A stretch of DNA of 64,000 nucleotides from Flavobacteriaceae bacterium (GTDB lineage Bacteria; Bacteroidota; Bacteroidia; Flavobacteriales; Flavobacteriaceae). The translations under genes and the position numbers were made by a program. Location of the stretch: positions 1-64,000 of the forward strand of contig JAURRA010000006.1 of NCBI GenBank assembly GCA_030835825.1, written 5' to 3'. Of the stretch, positions 36,609-45,590 are shown one piece after another; within the stretch, counting starts at the first letter, position 1; every line of letters begins with the position of its first letter. Below the pieces are notes generated by a model. The model was not told the DNA's origin, did not search any database, and saw only the letters and a program-made list of their open reading frames with translations.

Positions 36609-37414
36609 TTATTGTTTTCAATGATAAGATCTTGACCGATGCTAATATTGTTATCTGTCAATTTGTTCAACTCTTTCAGTCGATCCACAGTTGTTCCATA
36701 GGATCTGGCGATGCTGTATAATGTATCTCCTTGGCGAACAAAATGAACTTTACGATCAGTTGAAGGTTTGTCTGCCATTGGATTTAACGGGCCAACACCG
36801 CCATCCAATTTGTATAGCTCGTAACGTTCAATAATGGAAATAAGTTTATCTGGATATTTGGGATCCGTAGCATACCCGGCTGCCTTAAGGCCATAAGCCC
36901 AACCTTTGTAATCTGTGAGATCTAATTTGAATAGCTTGGCGTATCTGGAACGACCACTAAGAAAAATAGAATGGTCTTCAAAAGAACCCGACGGGTCCTT
37001 ATATTTTCGAAAACATTCTTGCAATTCGTCGTCGTCATGGTAAATACGTTCACCTGTCCAATCATGACATTTGATGCCAAAATGATTGTTGGCATTGAGT
37101 GCAAGCGTACCATTGCCAGCACCAGATTCTAAAATGCCTTGTGCTATGGTTATGCTGGCAGGAATTTTATATCGGTTCATTTCTGTGATAGCAATGCCGC
37201 TATAAGTTTCAATATAGGCCAAAGTTCGTTCTGTAGCTGAAAGCTGTCGGGTGTTTTTAGGTTTTTCAGCTTCTCGAGGCTTGACAGTTTTGTTTTCGAC
37301 AGGGTTTTCAATCCTAGGTTTTGACTTATATTGATAAACTGATTTTTTTCTTGAGCCGCAACTACTCAATAAAAATAAGGATAGCAATAAAGGTATAAAG
37401 AACTGTTTGGTCAT
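36605..37414 (-). CDS. LysM-glucosaminidase lipoprotein
   Basis: A 269-residue cell-wall hydrolase. The signal ends LSSC (Cys19), giving a lipoprotein. Residues about 63-200 form a mannosyl-glycoprotein endo-beta-N-acetylglucosaminidase (FlgJ-type) domain, with [17 protein letters not shown] and the [11 protein letters not shown] segment; the Glu in ILESG is the likely acid. A LysM domain (about 224-266, [19 protein letters not shown]) binds peptidoglycan. It lies between hemL and the PLP-deaminase gene with 4-nt overlaps on both sides. Confidence 0.92.
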   Translation of the reverse strand: MTKQFFIPLLLSLFLLSSCGSRKKSVYQYKSKPRIENPVENKTVKPREAEKPKNTRQLSATERTLAYIETYSGIAITEMNRYKIPASITIAQGILESGAGNGTLALNANNHFGIKCHDWTGERIYHDDDELQECFRKYKDPSGSFEDHSIFLSGRSRYAKLFKLDLTDYKGWAYGLKAAGYATDPKYPDKLISIIERYELYKLDGGVGPLNPMADKPSTDRKVHFVRQGDTLYSIARSYGTTVDRLKELNKLTDNNISIGQDLIIENNN

Positions 37415-38340
37415 ATCAGTTGAGGTAAGTCTGTTTGTTTAAGTCTCCAATTCATTCCCGCGACACCTTGCAGTCCACCAGTATGAATTGCCAAAATGTT
37501 TGTTCCTTTTGGAAATACGCCTTGTTCGATTTGTCGCATCAAATGATACATCATTTTGCCTGTATATACGGGATCCAGGGGAATATTAAAGGAAGTTTTA
37601 AATCCATTGATAAATTCAATAAGACTTGGGTCAACCTTTCCATAACCTCCGCAATCTGCCTGAAATAAGTCCCAATTATTATGAGTTACAAATCTACAAA
37701 TTCCTCTCTTTAGATCAGGATCTTTTACCGATGAATAACCAACCACTCGTTGATGTGGTTTTGCGCTATTAATTAATCCTGCAAGGGTCCCCCCAGTTCC
37801 TACCGAACAACAAATCAAATCAAATGTTTGGTCTTTAGCAGAAAGTATTTCTTCACATCCTTTTACAGCTAAATCATTGGTTCCGCCTTCGGGAAGAAGC
37901 ATGAATTTGCCGAATATCGCCTTCAGGTCTTCCGAGAAATTAACATCCTCTTTATTTTTATAGTTGGAGCGACTAATATAGAACAGTTCCATTCCCATCT
38001 TTTTTGCGAATCTTAAAGTGGGATTATCCTGCTCGAAGAACTTAACTTCCTCTCCTCTAATAATCCCAATAGTTTTGAAGCCGTATCGATGACCACAGGC
38101 TGCAACGGCTGCTATATGGTTTGAAAATGCCCCTCCGAATGTCAGGATAGTTTGATGATGCTGCGCCCGCGCTTCCCTGATGTTGTAAAATAGTTTTCTG
38201 AATTTGTTTCCCGAGATTTCCGTATCTATTAGGTCATCTCTTTTGATGGAGAGCGAGACACCGAATTTGGGATCAATTGGAATTTTTTGATTTATGGTTT
38301 CTAGAGGCCGATTCATCAGTCGTAAAAATACGATTTTCAA
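37411..38340 (-). CDS. ACC deaminase / D-cysteine desulfhydrase-like PLP enzyme
   Basis: A 309-residue fold-type II PLP enzyme. The likely PLP-binding Lys46 sits in SGNKFRKL (43-50), the phosphate loop is CSVGTGGTLAG, and FGGAFSNHIAAVAA contains the catalytic SNH segment. Such proteins are often D-cysteine desulfhydrases or D-amino acid deaminases; true ACC deaminase activity is not assured. Start may be the second Met (38316, MNRPLETIN). First gene of the leftward unit with the glucosaminidase and hemL. Confidence 0.88.
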   Translation of the reverse strand: MKIVFLRLMNRPLETINQKIPIDPKFGVSLSIKRDDLIDTEISGNKFRKLFYNIREARAQHHQTILTFGGAFSNHIAAVAACGHRYGFKTIGIIRGEEVKFFEQDNPTLRFAKKMGMELFYISRSNYKNKEDVNFSEDLKAIFGKFMLLPEGGTNDLAVKGCEEILSAKDQTFDLICCSVGTGGTLAGLINSAKPHQRVVGYSSVKDPDLKRGICRFVTHNNWDLFQADCGGYGKVDPSLIEFINGFKTSFNIPLDPVYTGKMMYHLMRQIEQGVFPKGTNILAIHTGGLQGVAGMNWRLKQTDLPQLI

Positions 38341-38375
38341 TCGGTCTGCTCTCAGACAGCTCGAGGTGAATTGAT

Positions 38376-38383
38376 TATATTTG
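38376..38383 (+). promoter_or_regulatory. -7-like box immediately before the DUF5522 gene
   Basis: TATATTTG ends only 4 nt before the ATG at 38388. With a transcription start 5-7 nt past the box the mRNA would begin at or beside the AUG, implying a leaderless transcript. Confidence 0.5.
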
Positions 38384-38387
38384 TGAA

Positions 38388-38552
38388 ATGAATATTAAAA
38401 TAGATATTGAACCTGACGATTTCTACCTCACACCAGAAGGATACAGGTGCTTTACTGCTCAATATCATTTGAAACGAGGGTATTGCTGTGAAAGCAATTG
38501 TAGACATTGTCCTTACGGTTTCAATGCCAAAATAAATAATATAAATGAATAG
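38388..38552 (+). CDS. DUF5522 cysteine-rich small protein
   Basis: A 54-residue protein matching DUF5522. The core is YLTPEGYRCFTAQYHLKRGYCC, then ESNCRHCPYGF, with cysteines at 21, 33, 34, 38 and 41, so metal binding is likely. Function is unknown. Its stop overlaps the hutU start by 8 nt (ATGAATAG), so the two are probably co-translated. Confidence 0.85.
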   Translation: MNIKIDIEPDDFYLTPEGYRCFTAQYHLKRGYCCESNCRHCPYGFNAKINNINE

Positions 38553-40554
38553 TATCAACCCAACCTTAGCGTCTTTCCAATCAGAAATTAAGTCGGGCAT
38601 TCCGTCTATCCTTCCTCAACTTAAACCATATGATTCAAATGTAAATCATGCCCCAAAGCGGAAGTCTGTTTTGACAACAGAAGAAAAAAAGTTGGCCCTG
38701 CGCAATGCCCTGCGATATTTCTCAACGGAACATCACCCGGTTCTAATCAAAGAATTTTTAGACGAATTGAACAGCTATGGTCGCATTTATATGTACCGAT
38801 TTCGTCCAGATTATGCCATGTATGCACGGCCCATATCTGATTATCCCGCCCAATGCGAGGAGGCTGCTGCCATTATGCTGATGATTCAAAATAATCTTGA
38901 CCCCGCAGTAGCGCAGCATCCGCACGAGCTTATTACTTATGGAGGAAATGGTTCGGTGTTTCAAAATTGGGCTCAATATCTTTTGGTGATGCAATATCTA
39001 TCTGAAATGACGAAGGACCAAACTCTGGTGATGTATTCTGGCCACCCGATGGGCCTATTTCCATCTCATGCTGACGCTCCTAGGGTAGTGGTTGTTAACG
39101 GCATGACTATTCCAAACTACTCCCAGCCTGATGACTATGAAAGAGGTATTGCACTTGGTGTTACTCAATATGGTCAAATGACCGCAGGTAGTTTTATGTT
39201 TATAGGCCCGCAAGGTATTGTTCATGGCACTGCAATTACTGTTCTTAATGCATTTAGAAAGGTTGGACTATCACCCGCAGGAGAAATATTTCTCACTGCA
39301 GGTTTAGGCGGGATGAGTGGTGCCCAGCCCAAAGCCGGTAATATCGCAGGATGTATTACTATTTGTGCAGAGGTCAACCCAAAGGCGGTTAAAGTGAGGC
39401 ACCAGCAAGGATGGGTCGATGAGGTGATTTCTAATTTGGATGAATTAGTGAATCGAGTTCGAAAAGCACAAGGTCAAAAAGAAGTAATTTCTATTGCCTA
39501 TTTAGGAAATGTAGTTGACGTATGGGATAAGTTAGAGCAAGAGGATATTTTCGTAGCTATCGGCAGTGATCAAACCAGCCTGCACAACCCCTATGCCGGA
39601 GGATATTATCCTGTTGGTCTGAGTTTTGACCAAGCGAATGAATTAATGTCTTCTGATCCTGATGGCTTTCAAAAACTGGTTCAGGCCTCACTCAAAAAGC
39701 ATGTAAAGGCCGTGAATCAACACACTCAAAAAGGCACTTATTTTTTTGATTATGGAAATGCCTTTTTACTAGAAGCTTCAAGGGCTGGTGCTGAAATTAT
39801 GGCTCAAGACGGGATTCATTTCAGATACCCTAGCTATGTTCAGGATATCATGGGACCAATGTGTTTCGATTTTGGTTTTGGACCGTTCCGTTGGGTCTGC
39901 GCCTCTGGAAAGCAAGAGGATTTGAAAATGACTGACCAGATTGCTCTGGAGGTCATTGAGGGGCTATTACAAGATGCACCGGTCGAGATAGAACAACAAC
40001 TTCAGGATAACTTGACTTGGATCAAACAAGCTGATCAAAATCAATTGGTTGTAGGGTCCCAAGCGAGAATACTATACGCCGATTCTCAAGGACGGATAGA
40101 AATTGCAAAAGCCTTTAACGATGCCATAGCAGCAGGTAAAATTGGTCAAATCATTTTAGGTCGCGATCACCACGATGTATCAGGGACAGATTCTCCTTAT
40201 CGCGAAACTTCCAACATCTATGACGGTTCGCAATTTACATCTGATATGGCCATTCAAAATGTCATAGGTGATGCCTTTCGAGGGGCCACTTGGGTAAGTA
40301 TTCACAATGGCGGTGGAGTAGGCTGGGGTGAGGTCATCAACGGAGGTTTTGGCATGGTACTTGATGGCTCAAAAGAAGCAGAGCGAAAGTTGAAATCAAT
40401 GCTTTTTTGGGATGTTAACAATGGGATAGCTCGCAGGAATTGGGCGAGAAATGAAGGGGCTATTTTTGCTATTAAACGCGCTATGGCCATTGAAGAGAAG
40501 CTTAAAGTTACACTACCGAACTTGGTTGACGACGATTTGATCAATGCTATTTAA
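38545..40554 (+). CDS. hutU: urocanate hydratase HutU
   Basis: A 669-residue NAD-dependent enzyme, second step of histidine degradation (urocanate to imidazolone propionate). Strong family segments include MYRFRPDYAMYARP, ITYGGNGSVFQNWAQYLL, SGHPMGLFPSH, the NAD loop region AGLGGMSGAQPKAGN (about 251-265), and CFDFGFGPFRWVCASG. It is longer than the about 555-residue E. coli/Pseudomonas form but usual for Bacteroidota. No other hut genes are in the window. It overlaps DUF5522 by 8 nt and precedes a DUF4136 lipoprotein by 11 nt. Confidence 0.95.
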   Translation: MNSINPTLASFQSEIKSGIPSILPQLKPYDSNVNHAPKRKSVLTTEEKKLALRNALRYFSTEHHPVLIKEFLDELNSYGRIYMYRFRPDYAMYARPISDYPAQCEEAAAIMLMIQNNLDPAVAQHPHELITYGGNGSVFQNWAQYLLVMQYLSEMTKDQTLVMYSGHPMGLFPSHADAPRVVVVNGMTIPNYSQPDDYERGIALGVTQYGQMTAGSFMFIGPQGIVHGTAITVLNAFRKVGLSPAGEIFLTAGLGGMSGAQPKAGNIAGCITICAEVNPKAVKVRHQQGWVDEVISNLDELVNRVRKAQGQKEVISIAYLGNVVDVWDKLEQEDIFVAIGSDQTSLHNPYAGGYYPVGLSFDQANELMSSDPDGFQKLVQASLKKHVKAVNQHTQKGTYFFDYGNAFLLEASRAGAEIMAQDGIHFRYPSYVQDIMGPMCFDFGFGPFRWVCASGKQEDLKMTDQIALEVIEGLLQDAPVEIEQQLQDNLTWIKQADQNQLVVGSQARILYADSQGRIEIAKAFNDAIAAGKIGQIILGRDHHDVSGTDSPYRETSNIYDGSQFTSDMAIQNVIGDAFRGATWVSIHNGGGVGWGEVINGGFGMVLDGSKEAERKLKSMLFWDVNNGIARRNWARNEGAIFAIKRAMAIEEKLKVTLPNLVDDDLINAI

Positions 40555-40565
40555 AAACTTGAAAT

Positions 40566-41126
40566 ATGAAAAATTTAGTTTCTTTAGTCAAAACCTGTGG
40601 TCTTATCATGGTATTGTTATTGATACTGCAATCTTGTGGCTCAGTGCGTGTAGTGTCCGATTATGACACTTCTGTAGATTTTTCAAAGTACCATAGTTTT
40701 GCTTTTTTAAAAACAGGCATAGATAGAGCCAAAATCAATGACATTGATAAACGACGGATTATGAAGAATATAAAGTCGCAAATGTTAGCTAAAGGCTTTG
40801 TGGTTTCCGAGAACCCTGACTTGTTGGTCAGTATTTATACAAAATCAGTTGAAAATATTGATGTTGACGAAAATTATTTGGGCTATGGATTTGGATGGGG
40901 AGGTTGGAGTCCATGGTATTGGGGAGCCGGTGGGGCCTTCACTGTTTCTCGATCGACTAAAGGAGTGTTATATATTGATTTAATAGATGCCGAAAAGAAA
41001 GAATTGGTTTGGCAAGGTGTTGGATCAGGATACCTATCCTCTGATGTCGAAAGAAAAGAAGAACTTATCAAAGAGTTTGTAACTGCTATCATGGAGAAAT
41101 ATCCACCTAATCCTAATAACAAATAA
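40566..41126 (+). CDS. DUF4136 lipoprotein
   Basis: A 186-residue lipoprotein (signal ending LQSC, Cys24). Residues 27-180 fit DUF4136: VRVVSDYDTSVDFSKYHSFAFL at the start, then IMKNIKSQMLAKGF and NPDLLVSIYTKS, and a C-terminal WQGVGSGYL. An aromatic glycine stretch (YGFGWGGWSPWYWG) sits mid-protein, as often in this family. Role unknown; likely outer-membrane envelope protein. It follows hutU closely, but the functional link is unclear. Confidence 0.88.
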   Translation: MKNLVSLVKTCGLIMVLLLILQSCGSVRVVSDYDTSVDFSKYHSFAFLKTGIDRAKINDIDKRRIMKNIKSQMLAKGFVVSENPDLLVSIYTKSVENIDVDENYLGYGFGWGGWSPWYWGAGGAFTVSRSTKGVLYIDLIDAEKKELVWQGVGSGYLSSDVERKEELIKEFVTAIMEKYPPNPNNK

Positions 41127-41131
41127 GTTCT

Positions 41132-42226
41132 TTAGGACCTGACATCAAGTCGATCTCTGAGAGCGCTTCCTAGCACCATAAACGCCATGACCAGAGTCAT
41201 GATACACAAGCCTGGCACTACCGCCAAATAGGGTTTGCCCAAAGCAATATAGTTGTAGTGATCTTTGATCATACTACCCCAACTTGCACTCGGAGGCTGA
41301 GCTCCAATACCTAGAAAACTCAAACCACTTTCTATTAAAATAGCAGAAGCAAAATTGGCTGAAGCTATTACAATAACAGGTGACATTATGTTCGGTAAAA
41401 TATGCTTGGAAATAATCCTAAAATCTCTGAGACCAAGTGCTTTCACTGCAGTGATATAGGGCAAAGTTTTAACACTCATGATTTGACCTCTTACGACACG
41501 AGCCACCTCAACCCACATGGTTAATCCTACGGCGATAAAAACTTGCCAATAGCCTTTCCCTAATGCTAAAGTGATGGCAATGACCAATAGTAGGGTAGGA
41601 ATTGACCAGGTGACATTAATAATCCAACTGATTATTGCATCTGTTTTTCCGCCGAAATATCCTGCCAAGCTTCCCATAAAAACGCCTATGAGTAAGGAAA
41701 TTAAAACAGCAACTAAACCAATAGAGAAAGAAAGTCTGGTGCCAATTATAACTCTGCTCAATAGATCACGTCCGAAAGTGTCTGTGCCTAAAATAAACCG
41801 TTTATCAATTACTAAATTGTTGAGATCGATGTTGGCGTAGTCGTTTAAATCTACTACAATTGGCGTTCCTAAAACGCCATTAGGTTGATATGGATAATAA
41901 ACCAATTCATCAGAATTTAACTCAAAACCGTTAATTGGGATTTCTTTATTAGTAGGTTTTTCCCCTAAAAAAAAGTTCTGAAGCATCGGAGGTTGTTCTG
42001 CTTCTGGCAGGGGTAGTAGCAGCATTTTAACAGAGAACCCTGGTTTTTGGGAATGAATAGACAAATGCATCTGATTGGCATTTGAAGTCGAGTCAGGAGC
42101 TAGGGCATAGGCGAAAAGACTCACAATTGCCGCGCAAATGACGATCAACAGACTTACCATCCCCCAACGGTTAAGTCCAAAATATTTGGGCGGTGAAATA
42201 GGATCCAAATCGCCGCTTAATCCCAT
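41132..42226 (-). CDS. ABC transporter permease, OppC/DppC-like
   Basis: A 364-residue inner-membrane permease of the peptide/nickel uptake family. It has an N-terminal membrane segment (20-42), a long periplasmic stretch of about 100 residues, then LGTDTFGRDLLSRVIIGTR (about 145-163) and five further membrane segments. The EAA loop is VKALGLRDFRIISKHILPN. No partner permease, ATPase or binding protein is adjacent, so it is an orphan here. It shares one nucleotide with the end of prc and is probably co-transcribed with it. Confidence 0.88.
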   Translation of the reverse strand: MGLSGDLDPISPPKYFGLNRWGMVSLLIVICAAIVSLFAYALAPDSTSNANQMHLSIHSQKPGFSVKMLLLPLPEAEQPPMLQNFFLGEKPTNKEIPINGFELNSDELVYYPYQPNGVLGTPIVVDLNDYANIDLNNLVIDKRFILGTDTFGRDLLSRVIIGTRLSFSIGLVAVLISLLIGVFMGSLAGYFGGKTDAIISWIINVTWSIPTLLLVIAITLALGKGYWQVFIAVGLTMWVEVARVVRGQIMSVKTLPYITAVKALGLRDFRIISKHILPNIMSPVIVIASANFASAILIESGLSFLGIGAQPPSASWGSMIKDHYNYIALGKPYLAVVPGLCIMTLVMAFMVLGSALRDRLDVRS

Positions 42227-44343
42227 TAGTTCTTAATTGAGGTTAAGCTTTTTTTGTTAATGTTCTGACTCGTTCTTAGATCTGCGAGTACATTTAAGGC
42301 CTCTTCAACATATAAATCCTTTCTCAAGTTATTGTGCCATCTCGAGCGTTTTTCTTCTAAAATAGAATCTCGTGCTGTCAGTTCTAATTCATAGGGTAAG
42401 GAAGCAAATTCCAACTGGTTTTCATAATTCGATAACTGATCGAATCGCTGAATTTCAATTTCATTTTGATCGAGTTCTTTCTTGAATACTTGATAATTTA
42501 ATGGGGTAGTATTGTCATCTCTGCTGTTCTTTATCCATTTGGCATTTTCCTCTATTAATTGAAATAACGTATTATCTTCAATTCTTTTTTTACTATTCGA
42601 AACAACATAATCATAATCAAGTGCACCATCCCAAAGTGAATAATCGGCAGGGGTAATTTGATCCCATGGAAGAGGATTTTCCAAATCTCTTTCGCCAATA
42701 TCGATATAAGAATAACGATCTGGAATTACAATATCACTGTTAACTCCTTTCAGTTGTGTTGACCCGCCATTGATGCGATAAAATTTTTGAGTAGTAAAAG
42801 CAAGTGCTCCCAGATCGCCCAGATCGTTGTTACGCACCATTCGATTGAGGTCAAAAACATTTTGAACCGTTCCTTTGCCATACGTTTGCGGGCTGCCAAT
42901 GATGATGCCTCGTTTGTAGTCTTGAATAGCAGCTGCGAAAATTTCGGATGCCGACGCCGATAATTCATTTACCATTACGACCAAAGGACCATCCCACGTG
43001 ATACTCGCATCGTTGTCTTTCTTTTGTTCGGGTTTTGACCCAGTAGAACGCACTTGGACTACAGGACCTTTTTCAATGAACAGGCCAGTCATTTCTACCA
43101 CCGTTGGCAACGACCCACCGCCATTTCCACGGAGATCCATGATGATACCTTGAACGCCTTGGGCTTTGAGCCTTTCCAATTCTCTTTTGACATCAGTAGC
43201 GGCATTGCGCTCTTTAAAATTGTCAAAGTCAATATAAAATTTAGGCAAATTAATCAGGCCATAACGACCACCCTCTTTTTCAACTATGGAAGACTTGACA
43301 TAGACTTCTTCTAATTCTACGATATCCCGAGTGATTTCCAGATCAACAATATTTCCGTCTACCTTTTTCAGGGTCAAAATGACATTGGTGCCTTTTGGTC
43401 CTTTGATAAGTTTTACCGCCTCATCAATTCGCATGCCAACAATACTAACCGCTTCTTCTTGTTCCGATTGACGGACCTTCAAGATAATATCGCCTACTTC
43501 TAATTTGTTTTGTCTCCATGCTGGACCTCCCGATATGATTTCATAAACAGAAATGTTGTCCATTCTTTTCTGAAGCCGAGCTCCAATCCCTTCAAAATTG
43601 CCAGACATGTCAGTGTCAAATCTATCTTTAGTCTCTGGTGAGAGATAATAAGTGTGAGGATCAAACTCTTCAACAAGGGCATTGATATAGGTGTCGAACC
43701 AATCACGACGTTCTCTATCATCAATAAAATCAAACAACTCATCCATTGACTTCATTGTAGCTTCTCGTGCTTCAATCTCGAGCTCACTTTCCGACTTCTT
43801 GTTTTCGGCGGTTTCGTTGGCTTCAAGCAGGTTATGATAATTCAACATGCTAGAAAGCTTTAATTGCTGACGCCAGCGATTTTCCATTTCCCTGAGATTG
43901 TTACAATAATCTAAATTTTCAGAATTATCGGAATATTCTTCTTCGATACTAAAATCAAAGGGCTTGGATAAAATTTGTTTATAAAACAACTTGGCTTCAT
44001 CCAATCGCTTAGTCAACACTTCAACAGAGGAATTAAAAAAGTTTAGTTCATAAGCCCGCAATTCATCATCTAACTCATAGCGGTAAGCATTGAATATTTC
44101 AATGTCCGAAGCGTAAAAATATCGCTTATATGGATCAATTTGTTCAATATATCTATTGAAGACATGCTCAGAAAAATCGTCATCGAAATCTTTAGAATCG
44201 AGGTGACCCTCTTCAAGAACGTATGAGATCACTTGGAGTAACAGTTTGTCTTTATCAGGATTATCGAAAGTATTGGAAGTGATGTTACACGAGGCAAAGG
44301 CCAGTAACAAGGAAAGAAGCATAAGATTAATAGGTGTCTTCAT
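42226..44343 (-). CDS. prc: carboxy-terminal processing peptidase Prc (Tsp)
   Basis: A 705-residue periplasmic S41 protease degrading misfolded or tagged proteins and trimming envelope proteins. The signal ends AFASC (Cys19), so it is probably a lipoprotein. After an N-terminal helical region (30-230) come a PDZ domain (about 245-340, FEGIGARLQ and PAWRQNKLEVGDIILKV), the protease core with LSASASEIFAAAIQDYKRG (serine near 460) and TYGKGTVQ (lysine near 487), and a C-terminal DUF3340-like part. It leads the unit with the ABC permease. Confidence 0.93.
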   Translation of the reverse strand: MKTPINLMLLSLLLAFASCNITSNTFDNPDKDKLLLQVISYVLEEGHLDSKDFDDDFSEHVFNRYIEQIDPYKRYFYASDIEIFNAYRYELDDELRAYELNFFNSSVEVLTKRLDEAKLFYKQILSKPFDFSIEEEYSDNSENLDYCNNLREMENRWRQQLKLSSMLNYHNLLEANETAENKKSESELEIEAREATMKSMDELFDFIDDRERRDWFDTYINALVEEFDPHTYYLSPETKDRFDTDMSGNFEGIGARLQKRMDNISVYEIISGGPAWRQNKLEVGDIILKVRQSEQEEAVSIVGMRIDEAVKLIKGPKGTNVILTLKKVDGNIVDLEITRDIVELEEVYVKSSIVEKEGGRYGLINLPKFYIDFDNFKERNAATDVKRELERLKAQGVQGIIMDLRGNGGGSLPTVVEMTGLFIEKGPVVQVRSTGSKPEQKKDNDASITWDGPLVVMVNELSASASEIFAAAIQDYKRGIIIGSPQTYGKGTVQNVFDLNRMVRNNDLGDLGALAFTTQKFYRINGGSTQLKGVNSDIVIPDRYSYIDIGERDLENPLPWDQITPADYSLWDGALDYDYVVSNSKKRIEDNTLFQLIEENAKWIKNSRDDNTTPLNYQVFKKELDQNEIEIQRFDQLSNYENQLEFASLPYELELTARDSILEEKRSRWHNNLRKDLYVEEALNVLADLRTSQNINKKSLTSIKN

Positions 44344-44520
44344 AAAACGAGTGTCTAGGGTGCGAATGATTTTTTTTTACAGTTTAAACAAATGGTTTAT
44401 CAGTGATAAAATTAAATAAACAATGGCTCGAAATTAAATAAATAACTGTCCTCAAGCTCGACTGGCCTTAATAAACTTTTGTTAAAAGAACTAAGATACA
44501 AATCCGCCATCAATTTTCAC

Positions 44521-44528
44521 TATTTTTG
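44521..44528 (+). promoter_or_regulatory. -7-like box upstream of surE
   Basis: TATTTTTG matches TAnnTTTG, 18 nt before the surE ATG. Confidence 0.45.
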
Positions 44529-44546
44529 TTGTTCATCAAATAAGCA

Positions 44547-45317
44547 ATGTCAAAAACCCCTCTAATTTTAATTACCAACGACGACGGCATCACGGCCCCA
44601 GGCATCCGAGCTCTGATTAACTTCATGCGAGAATTAGGAGATGTGGTTGTAGTTGCTCCCGATAGCCCTCAAAGTGGTATGGGACATGCAATAACAGTAA
44701 ATAATACCTTGTATGTGAGAAAAGAAAAGGTTGATTCTGGTGAACAAAGAGAGTACAGCACATCAGGGACACCAGCCGACTGCGTTAAACTGGCCAAGCA
44801 CGAAATTTTAGACCGTACACCTGATCTTTGTGTTTCAGGAATTAACCATGGAAGTAACGCCTCAATCAATGTATTGTATTCGGGTACGATGAGTGCTGCC
44901 ATTGAAGCGAGTATTGAGGGGATTCCAGCCATAGGATTTTCATTGTGCGACTTCAGTTGGAATGCGGACTTTTCTGTTTTGGAGCCCTATGTGAAATTAA
45001 TTGCACGAAACGTGTTAGACCGCGGATTGCCGCTTGGTACCGCCCTTAATGTTAACTTCCCTGCTACAGAGATTAAGGGTGTCAAGGTATGTCGTCAAGC
45101 TAAAGCCAATTGGATCGAGAAATTTGATAAACGTCAAAGTCCCATGGGTCAAGATTATTATTGGTTGACGGGAGAGTTTAAGAATTTCGACCAAGGAGAG
45201 GATACAGATCAATGGGCCTTAGATCATGGTTATGTGTCTGTTGTACCCGTTCATTTTGACATGACTTCCTATGCTGCCTTGGCCCAATTAGACCATTTAA
45301 ACAGTCATAATGAATAA
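44547..45317 (+). CDS. surE: 5'/3'-nucleotidase SurE
   Basis: A 256-residue metal-dependent phosphatase acting on nucleoside monophosphates and short polyphosphate. The metal-binding ITNDDG (Asp12, Asp13) is at the N-terminus, PDSPQSGMGH supplies the Ser ligand, and SGTPADCVKL plus SGINHGSN complete the site. Its stop overlaps the next small membrane gene by 8 nt (ATGAATAA), and lpxB follows; this surE-x-lpxB order is usual in flavobacteria as I recall. Confidence 0.95.
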   Translation: MSKTPLILITNDDGITAPGIRALINFMRELGDVVVVAPDSPQSGMGHAITVNNTLYVRKEKVDSGEQREYSTSGTPADCVKLAKHEILDRTPDLCVSGINHGSNASINVLYSGTMSAAIEASIEGIPAIGFSLCDFSWNADFSVLEPYVKLIARNVLDRGLPLGTALNVNFPATEIKGVKVCRQAKANWIEKFDKRQSPMGQDYYWLTGEFKNFDQGEDTDQWALDHGYVSVVPVHFDMTSYAALAQLDHLNSHNE

Positions 45318-45588
45318 GTCGTTTTGGATTGGGTTTGTTTTAGGTGCTTTGGCCAATAGCCTTGGTGTGCTACTAGCAGCGTTTATCTTTGGAGGAGATT
45401 ACAATTTGACATTTACTTTGGGTAGGGCTATTGAGGATAATTTTATAGGAAAGCTTGTAAGCCTTGGTGCGGCTCTGAATTTGATACTTTTCTTTGTTTT
45501 TATTCGTAAAAGGATGGACGATCATGCTAAAGGAGTGCTATACTTGACTATTTTAGTAGCTTTAGGAACTTTCTTGTTAATATTGTAG
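45310..45588 (+). CDS. small integral membrane protein
   Basis: A 92-residue protein with three predicted membrane segments (5-28, 46-64 and 74-92) and short charged loops (RKRMDDHAKG). I recognise no family. The tight packing, 8 nt overlap with surE and 2 nt gap to lpxB, and the conserved-looking membrane pattern argue that it is real and belongs to the lipid A / envelope unit. Confidence 0.8.
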   Translation: MNKSFWIGFVLGALANSLGVLLAAFIFGGDYNLTFTLGRAIEDNFIGKLVSLGAALNLILFFVFIRKRMDDHAKGVLYLTILVALGTFLLIL

Positions 45589-45590
45589 TT

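Noticed and set aside
38352-38600. 82-codon leftward ORF opposite DUF5522 and hutU
   Set aside because: It is the shadow of the DUF5522 gene and the hutU start, whose coding pattern is far stronger.
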